Assembly (NCBI GenBank): GCA_038496445.1
Contig: JALMLS010000368.1
Coordinates: 186,001 to 250,000, forward strand
Source: Trichosphaerium sp. ATCC 40318
Taxonomy: Eukaryota; Discosea; Flabellinia; Trichosidae
Direction: 5' to 3'
Length of the DNA stretch: 64,000 nucleotides
A program made the translations under genes and the position numbers. This document shows, piece after piece, positions 35,701-47,110 of this stretch. Positions within the stretch are counted from its first letter, which is position 1. Each line of letters starts with the position of its first letter. A model generated the notes under the pieces. That model searched no databases. It was given only the letters and a program-made list of their open reading frames with translations, and was not told where the DNA came from.

Positions 35701-37301
35701 TATTGAACTGTCCAATTATAGCTGATTTGTGTGTTGTGAATGTATGATACAAAACTCTAAATAGAACACTTAGTAAACACAACATTCACAGTCTAAAAAA
35801 AAACCGCAATGACGCTACCTGAAAGGAAACTTTGAGAGTATGACTTGACCGTAAGGGCAAATTGTGAAACCAGCTTCAAAGCAAGGAGTTAAAACGATAA
35901 AAACAAGGTTGCTTGTACCTTTGTCTGAGATGTAGTATCGTTGCTGTACCCATGGTTGTTTCAGCAACTCTTGTAAGAAAGAATGTGTCATCTCCACGAG
36001 GCCTATTATATCAGCATCGCTATCACGCAAAGTGTTCATCAGTCTGACACGCCTAAAAGTCACGTGATTGTAAGCATCAACCTGGAAATAGCGTATGTCT
36101 TAATACCTTTCTGGTGTATAGATTTTATCAGCATCGTATAGCTCAAAGAGTACATTGTATGATACTATTGTGAGTTTATTTAGACGCTGGCTTTTGTGTG
36201 TAGCAGTAGCATAGTCACACATGCCCCACGCATCATTGTTTTTGTGCGTGTATGAAGGCAGGACTCTGAAAAGCGTCTTATCTTGATCAGAACATCCTTT
36301 CTCGAGCCTCTTTTCTTCTGAATAAGCCTACTCTCAATGTTACCAATAACTTATTATCGTGTATACGAGTACCTTACAGACGCTACCAACGCGAGAGAAT
36401 ATAAGATTTGTTTCTGGTTTGGCAAACCCCTAAAAAAATAGTGTCAATTTTAAACGTCGTGGAGTGCACTATCATGTTGGTAACGTACACGAAGTGGAAT
36501 AGCATGACGTATTTGGAAAGGAGTATCTATCCCTCTTGAAATTATATACACGTGCGTCAACTTCCATTTTAGTGGTTTAAAAGATGTTTCTCTGAATTTA
36601 TGAAGCATCTCATTTGCGTAATCCTGAAAAAAATGTAAGTTGTTTTCTAACACTAATTCGAGCTTTTGTAGGATTTTTTTTGACTTACCTTTGCTTTTCC
36701 AAATGAAGTTACAGATAAATGGGGATTCCACTGACCTCCAGAAATTTTATCAAGGTCATCACATATCGGAAAAGTTTGAACAAGTTTATCATGTAATTTC
36801 TTTATCAATCTTCTTGACTAGCCGAGTTGTTTAAGTGAAAACTTGTCCTTCAAGTGAAAAGTGAAAAGTAATAGTTACCTGTATAGCTGGTTTATAGTAT
36901 ATAGTTGAACTCTTTTCAAAGTGGAAAATGTCAAGTGAAGGAAGGTCAATGTAGAAAGGAGCAATATTTGCCAGAGCCTAAAAACCAAGTTAGAAATACA
37001 ATTTAATTTGCGACACTAGCAAATGCTACTGACGCCTACAATCGCTTGGGTTGAGTAATATTATGACATTTGGTGGCGTTTTGAGGTTTTTAAATACATT
37101 TTTAAGTAGTTGTACCTCTTTTGCTTTTTCAGCTGCAGAATCTATGTGTACATCCTCCAGAAAGGGGTACACGAGGTTCATATGTGGCATCCATCGACAA
37201 ATACCTGATTTGTCATAAACTCTTCTTATCTTCTGTATATCCTCCCATGGGCCAGATACAGGTGGTATTATAACGATAGATGTTTGTACCGTCTTCTTCA
37301 T
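32733..37301 (-). CDS. Multidomain RNA-repair protein: 2H phosphoesterase, EEP phosphatase, nucleotidyltransferase-like, MJ1316 domain
   Basis: Starts at ATG 37301. Domain 1 (37301 to about 36450) is a LigT/AKAP7-type 2H phosphoesterase with WMPHMNLVYPF and NPHLSVTSF. Domain 2 (about 36240-35000) is an endonuclease/exonuclease/phosphatase with SYNVL, GLVEMT, PVLHLLS, GDFNVRDGD, RLDRILL and SDHNGL, so all catalytic positions are kept. Domain 3 (about 34780-33400) resembles a poly(A)-polymerase-type nucleotidyltransferase (YDICVIGQ; FKTAVQCLLLWAR; SPCHPVINLAENV), but the usual Asp triad is not complete. The C-terminus, after a basic Ala/Lys-rich linker, is an MJ1316 domain: RIKWDPSLDSTEFVIGYMDR, then PQHRIRYFKRNGELVWHR. 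MJ1316 domains are proposed to recognise RNA 2',3'-cyclic phosphate ends. Probable role: healing and processing damaged RNA 3' ends. About 15 introns. Confidence 0.82.
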
Positions 37302-37505
37302 TGTTGGTGATTGTAAAAATAGCCAAATATAAAAAACTGTGTTTTGAGAAAGAAGCGATAAAAAAGTGCTCCATGTTCACCGAATCGAATCATACATACC
37401 TTTAACAAGCTTAATAGAGTGTCTCACGTACTATAGAAGGTGAAAGAATAGAATTATTACTTCTGTAAGCCAGAAATTTGGCTATTTTTCAATAAGGAAA
37501 CACAG
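37302..37505. promoter_or_regulatory. Bidirectional promoter with a 14-bp inverted motif pair
   Basis: 204 bp separate the start codons of the RNA-repair gene (-) and the terminal nucleotidyltransferase gene (+). ATTTGGCTATTTTT occurs on the plus strand at 37476-37489, 16 nt before the + ATG, and as a perfect reverse complement at 37315-37328, 13 nt before the - ATG. Each gene therefore reads the same motif in the same orientation right before its start, which suggests a shared core promoter or 5'UTR element. I did not see this motif ahead of other genes in the window. Confidence 0.6.
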
Positions 37506-38788
37506 ATGGCAGCCAAGGCATCCTTTCGCTGTGAAATATGTAATTTGAGCTTCAACAAGGCCGTACAACTCAAAAAGCACGAAAAGACAATTAGTCATGA
37601 ACGAGCTATTGCTAGACAGGCAGAAATAGCCCAAACAAAGACGCAAAGCACCTCACATATAAAAGCGCTTCGCGTACACGGTGAAACATTTCAAGAAGGC
37701 ATCTATTCACTAAATAAGACAGTAAATACGCCTCAAATACGTGATACTAACACAATATAGCTCTCTGATCATAAATTTCCGAGCAATCTGAGCTTAAACG
37801 ACGCGCTTGCCTTGTACTATACGAAAACAAGGCCTAGAAGAACAGTAAAGGTACCAAGACACCTATAACGCGTTATCCGCTAAGAATCTACGTTTATAGA
37901 ATAGGCGAAAGTGTATTTGTACTTTTGTTCAAAATGTCGTTACTACTTTGTTCCAAAACTCTCGAATTCGATTGTATGGATCTATATCTCTTAATCTAGA
38001 CTCTGAAACAAGTGATATCGATGCAAGTATTCAGCTAAAAGATACCAAAGCTGATCACGTGGAAGTACTATCAACAGTTGCTTTGGGCATCTCACGTGCT
38101 TCTGCTGCAACACTATCAGTGCGCAAAGCGTTGACAGCGAAAATACCTTGTGTGACGATATTTGATGAGTTTTCGAGGTTGTCTGTTGACTTGTCTATGT
38201 GGAACGCAAACAAGAAGAAAGCACAGGACATAGTTTCTATATTTCTAGGGTAAGATTCTTCTTGAAAAAAACACGTGTTTTTGGTGTGTTGACATAACGT
38301 GTAGGTTTGATAAACGAGCGACTGTACTAGTTTGGAGTGTTAGGCAGTGGGCTAAAGCAAATCAATTGAATCATACATACCAACAAGGAACTGTTAATAG
38401 CTTTGGTTGGACCCTTTTAACAATTGGTTTTTTGCAATCTGTTGTAGTTCTTCCTCCATCTCAATCAACTTCTTCAGATTGGTCTAGTGATAATGAATCA
38501 AACCTAGGGGACTTATATATTAATTTTTTCGAGTGGCTTAGTGCTTTTGATGCAGAAACAAGTGTTGTCAGCGTCATAAGAGGTGGTGTTGTTGAAAGAG
38601 ATGGTAATTCCTTTTTGGAAAACACAACTTTCATTGTTGAGGATTTACCACCCAGACCTCCGCCACATGGGAACGTGACACGTCATGTTACAGATAGATC
38701 ATTAAAGAAAATACAGAGGATCGCAAGAGGGACTGCAAGTGCACTTAAAAAAGGCGGTAATCTCTTCGACATTTTAAAGGATGCTTGA
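37506..38788 (+). CDS. Zinc-finger terminal nucleotidyltransferase (TUTase / non-canonical poly(A) polymerase)
   Basis: Exon 1 encodes a C2H2 finger: FRCEICNLSFNKAVQLKKH followed by ISHERA, as in U1-type RNA-binding fingers. The catalytic exon has IRLYGSISLNLDSETSDIDA, the GS...SDID signature of polymerase-beta-type nucleotidyltransferases, and the third carboxylate in RLSVDLSMW. The PAP-associated part follows: RQWAKANQLNHTYQQG, then VNSFGWTLLTIGFLQ. It ends in a basic helix (KIQRIARGTASALKKGG). The layout resembles TUT1/Cid1/Trf4-type enzymes that add U or A to RNA 3' ends; the nucleotide choice cannot be read. At about 330 residues it is compact. It is head to head with the RNA-repair gene and shares its upstream motif, which suggests joint function. 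Confidence 0.85.
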
Positions 38789-39325
38789 AAAAAAAAAAAA
38801 TCAGTCTTGATCAAAACGCCTTGATACAAGATTAAGATGACATGCCCATTTGTAAAATACTGATTCACGAGAACTATCGCGTGTATAGACACTACTTACA
38901 GTAACAAAAGTAAAAAAAATTAGAACCCAATTGAGTTATTAAGGCAGCACTTGAAGGTAATAAAAAATAAAGGAAAAAAAAATGAACAATATCAAGATTT
39001 AAATTGTAATGTCGGTGTTTGTCATTGTACATTTTTTGAATGTCCTACTGTACATTGTTTTTTGTCTCGGTCCCAACAGACTTTTTTTTTTCCACATGTT
39101 TTTTTTTTTTTGGTTTGTTCAACAATTCGTTATCATGACCACTTCGTCTTTTTTTTTTTTGTATTATTTACAAATAGCCACAAAAATAAATCATCACCAA
39201 AAAATCACGGGAAAAAATAGTATCCATGGAGAACCACCTCGATTACAAATCGCGGTCTCTTAAGAAAGAATGTGAGCATCAAAAAAAAATCACGTGAAAA
39301 AAAGCATGAAATTTCATGGTTCTTA
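38789..39325. other. Low-complexity intergenic region
   Basis: 537 bp between convergent stops, with many poly-A and poly-T runs (for example at 39079-39120). Open frames here are Phe/Lys-rich products of those runs and I call no gene. Confidence 0.4.
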
Positions 39326-42300
39326 CTATTGTTTGTCCTTTGCCCACTCCTTCAGTTTTGGTGTTGCAGGAAGTTTTCCAGGGCTCATGCCACTCTTGAA
39401 GTAAGCTTCGATACCTTCTTTGGTCAACATCCCTTGGGTGTAATAGTGGTCGAATGGCATTGTCAAGCGCTCTAATTCAAAAAGTCAATTTAAACAAAAA
39501 CAATTTTTTTGATTTGTACCTTTGTTCCTGGACTTTGAGTGTCTGTACCAGTAGATTTGAATGGCTGTGCATAGGGCAGCTTGTGCTTCTGGAGTCTTAA
39601 AAAGGAGTTGAGACAAGGAAAGGCAGAAAGAGAAAAAAGAAAAAAAAGAGTTGTTGTGATTTGTATGTACCTTCAACACAGTAGCAATAAGTGCATCGTA
39701 TTCTTTTAGAACAGCGACTTCATTATTTGCTAGCTCAGCATCATCACTCTTAGCATTTTTACCAACTCGGTCATCAAGGACATAAGTCAATGCATCAAAA
39801 ATGTTGGTAATAAAAGAGCTGTCTTTTCTTGACGAAGGTGAAACATTCTTCTAAACAAAAACTATTAGAAGCTAGAAACAACACAAGGTAGGTAGTATAC
39901 TAATGCAATGCCAAGGCACGACGAAAACGATGGAGAATCAAAAGGTATATAGATAGAGGTACAACAAAAAGCAAAATGAATACAGCACCCTACGTTCCCT
40001 GGTCCTCACGGACCCAAGTACTGGCAGGGCCATACCATGCTTATCTTCGCGGTTCGGAAAGAGACACGGAGTTTTCATGGTTGTATGGCCGTATCCATTA
40101 GTAAAGGCGAGATTTTTGAAACTGGTTTGGTCGAAATTGCAAAAAAACAACTTTTGTGCTATCGCTGCAAATAAACGTACCATGATCCATTCGATGACAG
40201 CATCCGCACTTTTTCCTTGTTTAAGGAGATCAGCAGCTGTTTCTGTTGGTTCTTCTGGTGCTGCATCACTTGCACTATCTAGAATACCATCAAGCTCAAA
40301 CTCTTCAATGAGTTGATCCAACTGTGAAGGATCCTCCATGAACGCCTTCAAGTCAATGCCTTCTTTATTGAGTACTTGTCGTGCAAAATCGAGACCCTAT
40401 GAATAAATATTAGACCATGGTCACAATACAGCACAAAAACAATGAGAGTGTGTCGTACCTTAACATCATAAAGTCGTGTGAAAAATTGGAAAATGTACTT
40501 TTGAGATTCCTTAGTTTTGATGTAAGGTTTAAGTTTTGCTTGTAAGAACTGAACATCAGTAAAAGCGCCAGAAATGTAAATATGGGCATGTGTATTAGCA
40601 ACTTGCTTCCAAGCCGTTGGTGTGTCCATACGGAACTCAGGAAAGTTATCAATGAGCATATTCAATCCCTTTAGCCAATTTTCTTTCTTGAACAATGACT
40701 GAGATGCAATGTGCTCAAACAACTTTAACACTTTGTCTGTATCTGCTCTGCGCTTCATTTCAACCATGAGAGACACGGCTGTTTTTAAAAACTACACGTG
40801 AAAGTCAGTACGTTAACACGTGAAAAAAAAATCATGTGTTGTGTACCAATCCATAAAATTTGGCAGGGATTGTCTTTAGCGTTGTAACAGCACCAGCGTT
40901 ATCCTTGGCAATTATTTCTTGTACAACAGTTCTGAATAAATGATTAGTCTTTAACAAATAAAAACCAAAAAGCAGTGAGGGCGACGTGACTCGAACACGC
41001 AACCTTCTGATCTGGAGTCAGATGCACTACCATTATGCTACGCCCCCTGCTGGATGATTAAATATTGGCCTGGCATAATCCCGGTACCAACTGAAAAGCA
41101 TTACGAATGCCGTTTTGGTTGTACACCAGTGATTTACCCTGCACAACACGAACAAACAACGTACCCAAATGTATCAGCATTAAAAGTGAACTCCTTTTTA
41201 CGGAATTGTTGACTCTTAGACGAGCCTCTAACTCTTTTACGACTCTTTTGGCTGTTGGAGCGTTGAGGCCTTGATTGATTTTCACGAACATCTCCTCTTG
41301 GTTGTTGTTGGAAATTTCTCTTCTACAGGTTGAATAAGAACACAAAAATGATAAGTTTGTGCTTACCGAGCGCGCATTACCAGTACTTTGGATGGTAGTC
41401 CAACCAGAACCATCATTAGTCTTTGTGCGCCTATTTTGACCGCCACGACTATTACTTCTTGATGCTACAAAAGAAGTTTAAGAAACATGTCAAAAAAAAA
41501 CCAAAGAGTTAAAAAAACTTACGTTGATTGTTACGTTTATCACGGCTATCATTCCTCCTCATAGAAGGTAATTGTGTGCCACGTGAATTAGCCTTTCTCA
41601 TGCTTGTTGAGGAAGATTTCTTTGTAGGATCGCACCAGTTATTCTTACGCAAGGTGATCAAATCATCAAGCATAAAAATAAGACGCTGACAAACAAGTCG
41701 TTGGCTGACTAGTTTATTGATGCTTTCAAAGAATGTAGGCATACGCTTAGAGTACTTTGTTTTGTTGAGACGTTCACCTATAAAATTAAGAGTATAAGTA
41801 ATTTTTACCTTAAGTAAAACGTGTCACGTGAAAAAGTTTTCGTACCAATTGCAGTTAACAATCTACAGAAATTTTCTATTTCATCTTCATTTGGTTTTTG
41901 CCAATCACCCAACAAGCTTCTTAGACAAAAGTCCATAATGCTAGGCTGTAACATATCCTGCAAGTACAATTGCCCAATAAACTTTACATTTCCAACATTA
42001 CGTTGTCGGAATTTTACTGCCTGTTCCATGACAGCCAAACGTGCTTCACCAGTTAATGAATCATCCAATTTTGGTGCAGCTTTTTTGTTTTCAAACTCAG
42101 TTTGACATCTGTTAAGCAATAAACGTCTAAAGTCCATAGCCTAGGAAACAGTACATTAGAAGCTTATTTCTACAAAATTAACGAACGAGTACCTTAGCAG
42201 CTGGATCTGCCTTGGCACTATCAGTGACAATCGTCTTGTTTTCTAATTTTTTACATAGTTCGGCATATAATACACCATACGTTGGTTCAGTAACGGCCTT

Positions 42301-45300
42301 ATCGTACACAAGGTTGATAATGATTCCAAGCCTGAAGAAAACTTTATCAGTATACCGGCGAAATTAAAAAAAATCAAAAAGCAGTGAGGGCGACGTGACT
42401 CGAACACGCAACCTTCTGATCTGGAGTCAGATGCACTACCATTATGCTACGCCCCCTGCTGGATGATGAAACATTGGCCTGGGACAAACCCGTTACCAAG
42501 TGAAAAGCCATCGTACCTGGTCTCATTTTCAATGTCAATGTTGAGTATATCTTCGCTCAACTTTTCAAAATTATCCTTTGCCAACTTGTTCAAAATAACT
42601 TGAACTTGTCTGGTGAGTTTCATATTATCATCCATATTTTTTGGCCTTGGATTCCATTCTCCTTCACCTGGCTCACGACGTTCTTGAGGGCCTCTACGAC
42701 CACGTTTGCCTTTGCCACGTGGTGTTTTCCAGCTTCCTCCACTCTCTTTGCGACCGCGCTTATCTTTATTTCTCCATCCGCCAGAGTCGTTATTTCTTCC
42801 TCTAAAGAACAGTCACTATCAAAAACACGAAATGGAGATAAATAAGTTTACAACAAGAAAAAGGTTCAACGCACCTCCTTGATGATGTTGGTCGAGAAAA
42901 GTCTGTGCCAACGATATTTTTGATAGCCTCAGTCTTCAACTCTTCGGGTTGATCAGTGCACAACTATTGAAAAAAAACCGTTAGTAACCAAACAAAAAAA
43001 AATGAAAAAAAAATTAAACCTTGGCTAATCACATTGACTGTTTTAGCGCGTACCTTTTGGAATTGCATCATAAAATTTCTAGAGTACATCTGGCGACCAT
43101 CACTCGATACTTGAGCACCAGCAGGCGCATCAAAAGGAGAAGTACTACTCAATAAAGCATTATTAGCAGGTGTTTGATCATCTAGATTAAAATCTCCATC
43201 TGCCATTGCTTCCCAATCGTCATCATCTTCTTCTTGCTTATCTTCAGCCTTTGGTTCCTCTTTAACAGGAGCAGGTTTTGGCTCTTCTTTTGGAGCCTTG
43301 ACTTCTTCCTTTCTAGCACGTTTTGGCTTATCAGAATACGCATCAAATGAAGCTGCAGAGTACTCTCCCTTATCAGCTGCCTTAAGAATATCCTTCAACT
43401 TTCTTTTCTTAACTGGAGGAACATAAGGCTCAACCTTAGGCTCGACCTTTGGCTCAACCTTTGGTTCTTCCTTTACAGGCGTAGCCTCAGCTGGTTTAGG
43501 TTCCTCTTGTTTTTCAACAGGCTTCGCTGAAGCAGGTTCAGGTTCAGGCTCCTCTGTAGCTGGCTTAACGTCCTCTGTCTTGACAGCTTCAGGTTCAGGC
43601 TTCTCTTCCTTTTGCTCGTCAACGTTTGGTTTTGGTGCTTCTTCTTTCTTTGGCTCCTCTACCACTGGTTCAACCTTAACTGGTTCTTCAGGTTTTGGTT
43701 CTACCGGCTTCTGCTCAACTGGTTTTGGATCTTCAACCTTTGGTGTAACCTGTTCTGGTTCAGCAGGTTTTGTAGGTTCAACAGTAGGCTTGACAGGTTC
43801 AGGCTTCTCTGTTGATACTTCCTCAACTGCCTTAGGTTCCTCCACAACTGGCTTGCTAGGCGCTTCAACATTCTCTACTGGTGCAGTCTCCTTCTTTGGT
43901 TCAGGTGTAGGCTCAACTGGTTTGCTAACAACCTTTTCGACAGGCTCCTGTGCCTTTGTAGGTGTTGGAGTAGTATCCTTGACTTCCACAGGTGGTTTAA
44001 CCTCTTTCTTAGGCGCTTCTTTCGCTACTGGCTTAACAACTTCTTTTGGTGCCTCCTTTGCAGGTGTAGGCTCAGCAGCAAGCTGTGCAACAGCTTCTCT
44101 GAACTGAGCAGCTACCAAAGACGGTGAAGCTTTTGGTGCAGCAACAACAGGTTTAACACTCTTGGCGACACTATCCACCGGCATACCAATAGAAACAGCA
44201 GGAGACCGTTTAGATCCGCCATTTGATTCAGGTTTATGACCATTCGTTTGCTTTCCTCCTTGGCTTGGCGCTTCAGGTCCTTTTTCAAGACGAGGTTTAA
44301 ACGTTGAAGCTTGTGAACCATTGCTTGCCTTGTTGGCTTTACCTGATAGTTCAGGTAGTACACCTATAGTTATTTTAAGTACGTGGGCTTTTCGTATAAA
44401 TAAAAGGGTACCTCCTGGCGTGCGTGGTGAGTTTTGCTTGTTATCTTTTTTAAGATTTGCAGAATCAGCAAGGTTGATGGATTTACCAGTTGTAGGGTCT
44501 ATAATTGGTATTGCTTTGCTCTTTTTTCTGGGTTTTGGTCTAGCAGGGGAATGCGGCTGATTGTACGTTGTATTACTGTATGCAGCGCTATACCTTAAAG
44601 TCAGAAATAAAATGGCAACATACAGTGATAGTAATTGCGAAATGGATTGTTTTCTTCACTAATAAAAAACTCAAGAATCTGTATGGTGTTACAAAACGTA
44701 CCGAGCTCCAGCTGCGTAAGGGTTACCGTTATAAGCTGCTGGTCCACCGTAAACCATTTGCTGTTGCCAACCACCTTGTGGGTAGTACTGGCGACCATAT
44801 TGTCCATAACCATAACCTGGTTGAGGTGCACGTGCTCCTCCTGTATTTTTAAAGTTAGGAAATGTAGAGACGATAATTACAAGCAAAAAAATTAGTTATG
44901 TACCAGCCATAGGTTGTGCTTGAGGTCGAGGATGTCCACGCATGTTACCTGTATCACAATGAGCAAGAGTTGGTAAAAATAAACGCAGTAGCCACAGTAA
45001 AAACCCACCCCCCTTTAAAGCTAAATCTGTTCGCTTAACGTACCAGCTTGGTTTCCACCATGGTGTGGCACAGCTTGTGGATTACCCTGATTTTGATACT
45101 ACAAAGATGTTAATAGCCTAACGCGCAACAAAAGGAGGATGTTCAGATTTAAAAGCTTGTCAAAAAGAGTACTGTAATAGGAAAGAAAATTCAAACGATG
45201 AATCAGCGAAGATCGTTCATTTAAAAAGAAAAAAACGATTGGACCATCAAAGTGTAAACTCAGATTATACCTGATACGCTGGACGATACTGTTGATATTG

Positions 45301-46684
45301 TTGAGGGTATCCTGGATAGTTTTGTGCAGGGTTACGTTTATATGGAGCGAATGCCTTTAAAGTGAGTGAGATTACAAATTAAAAAAATCGATTACAAATC
45401 GAAAAACTTTTTTATATTTTGATGCTGGTCAGACATCCAGAATAATCAAAAAAAATATCCACAAAATAAAATATTTTTGGCTTAGATTTCGCCAAATTAA
45501 GAGAATATTGATTGCATCATAATCTTGAAGGGAATATTCGCACACCTTTGTTTTTTGCTGCTCCTCAAGTGATGGTGGCGCTGAACTAGGGCGGTGCATG
45601 CCTGCTGTATGAGAATTCACAGCAGGTTGCATGGGTTGTGGTGATACTGGGTTAGAACCTTGGCCTGTCACTTTTTGAGGAGCTAATTCTTGACCCATTG
45701 GAGCATTAGACCCACGAGCAGGCGTCATACCAGCTGTAGGCGTATTACGAACACCCTGAGACGGCCTACCGCCTTGTGGACCACCCATGCCGTATTGAGG
45801 CTGTGGTTGACGACGACCTGCGTGAGATGGCGCAGCAGCGTTGTAACCCATCTGTTGAGTTGGTCTCATCGGTCCAGGATCTTTAAAACAAGGTTAGAAA
45901 AGCATTTTTCACTTTCTTTTTTTTTGGTTTTTTTTTTTCATGTGGTCGTTTTGTACGACGGTTTTTGCAATCGCCCATGCAGTAGTAAAGTTGTACGAAG
46001 GCGTATGAATTAATTTTATGTTTTTCCCAAGAGGTTTGGTTCCTGTGCATCGAAAAAATCGCAAAAAAAAACTGGCGATAACAGGTGGTTTTAGTGTTGC
46101 GGTGTTGAGGTTTAAAAACAACCAAGGTTTCGCGTTTCAACAAATAATAATTTGTACGCTTGGCGCTTTTTCGTACTTTGTGGTGATGCATGACGATGTG
46201 CGTTGCTGCCTCTGCCTACTCCACCAGGGAAATGAGTTCCATGTTGTCTAGGGTTTACGCCGCTACCTGCATTGAACACTCAGCGATTTAAAAACAAGCC
46301 AGGGCGGAGATAAAAGAGAAAAGCAAGATCGTACGCGTTTTTCCGTCGCGTGTTGTTGTATGACGAGGTGGGGTCGCTCCGCGGGATATGTGGTTGTTAA
46401 GTGTAAATAAAAGAAGGTACAAAGCCCAAGAAAACTGATTAAAGGGCAAGAAAGCAAAATCTCTTAAAAGTGGCTGAAAGCCTGTGTTTATCACGTATTA
46501 ATTGACCACATATAATATTGATCACCGTAAATCCCACAGGTCAACCAGTAGTTGAGAATTTGCTGTTGGGTAAATTGAAAGGATACTTATTGTTACCAGA
46601 ACCACGTCCGACGCGTTTGTTAGCGTAACCGCCAGATGCCCTTGGTCCTCGTGTTGTTTTTTTTCCTTGTGTGGTATTTGACAT
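39326..46684 (-). CDS. Translation initiation factor eIF4G
   Basis: Scaffold of the cap-binding complex, about 15-20 exons. From ATG 46684 (MSNTTQGKKTTRGPRASGG) the N-terminus is Gly/Gln/Tyr/Pro-rich with YGYGQYGRQYYPQGG and the conserved KAIPIIDPTTGKSI. A long P/E/K-repeat exon follows (42964-44184). MYSRNFMMQFQKV at about 43100 matches the eIF4E-binding consensus Y-x4-L-phi with Met in the Leu place. The MIF4G domain spans about 42850-41500 (RQVQVILNKLAKDNF, FIGQLYLQDMLQPSIM). Then an RS/RN linker, the MA3 domain (about 40940-39950, SLFKKENWLKGLNML) and a W2-like end KLPATPKLKEWAKDKQ. Two introns carry tRNA-Trp genes. The frame stays open about 40 codons 5' of the ATG, so an extra 5' exon is possible. 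Confidence 0.92.
40976..41047 (-). tRNA. tRNA-Trp (CCA), inside an eIF4G intron
   Basis: A 72-nt cloverleaf read on the minus strand. Acceptor GGGGGCG pairs with CGCCCTC (one G-U), discriminator A. D arm GCAT/GTGC with loop AATGGTA. Anticodon stem TCTGA/TCAGA, loop CTCCAGA, so anticodon CCA. T arm GCGTG/CACGT with loop TTCGAGT. No CCA is encoded and there is no intron. It lies in the eIF4G intron of about 40937-41163, in the same orientation as the host gene. Confidence 0.93.
42385..42456 (-). tRNA. tRNA-Trp (CCA), second intronic copy in eIF4G
   Basis: Identical in all 72 positions to the copy at 40976-41047 and also in an eIF4G intron in host orientation. The flanks are related but diverged: the 5'-leader side shares CTGCTGGATGAT, CATTGGCCTGG and GAAAAGC with several substitutions, and the trailer shares AAAGCAGTG. 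Identity of the gene against drifting flanks suggests that both copies are functional. Confidence 0.93.
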
Positions 46685-47110
46685 GCCACAGGATTGAAAG
46701 GACGTTATTAGATTAAAGACTGGGTCTAGATTGCAATATCTCCCTTTTTTGACAAGGAAGATTGGTGTAGTGGCGACTCGTCCTTTATCCTAAAAATAAC
46801 GAAGATTATCACTTGCTAGAAAAGTCAGAATTTGTTCAATCGCCTCCGCCATTTCACTGCTTTTCGGTTCTCTAATTCACGTTAACGAACTGTGCATCTA
46901 TGCTTGTGGTACTAAACGCAGATATAGTAATACTGCACACTACTACAACGATGGATATAGATAATTTTGGGGGTCTGGATTAGTAGATTTAGAAATTTCT
47001 GCTTCAACTTTGCAACAAAAATAACCAAATCTAATATTTGTCTGTACAATAGGGGGGTTTTAGTTTTTTATTTGTTTTTTTTTTTGTGTGTTGTTGGCTG
47101 GCGGGTTTGT
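46685..47110. other. Intergenic region upstream of eIF4G
   Basis: 426 bp. On the minus strand an ATG (MAEAIEQILTFLASDN, about 46850) and an open frame running into the eIF4G ATG (DKGRVATTPIFLVKKG...) are present but out of phase through any normal intron. They could be an upstream ORF or a further eIF4G exon. The RNF5-like gene ends at 47111. Confidence 0.3.

Noticed and set aside
43580-44107. Long plus-strand open frame rich in Gly, Ser, Phe and Thr
   Set aside because: It is the antisense of the eIF4G Pro/Glu/Lys repeat exon; the composition follows directly from that repeat and there is no independent start context.
42964-44184. P/E/K-rich repeat exon as a separate gene
   Set aside because: It is in frame and splice-linked to the eIF4E-binding motif and MIF4G domain of eIF4G.
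45883-46251. Overlapping frames on both strands in an eIF4G intron
   Set aside because: Lys/Phe-rich products of poly-A/T intron sequence; splice signals of eIF4G frame the region.
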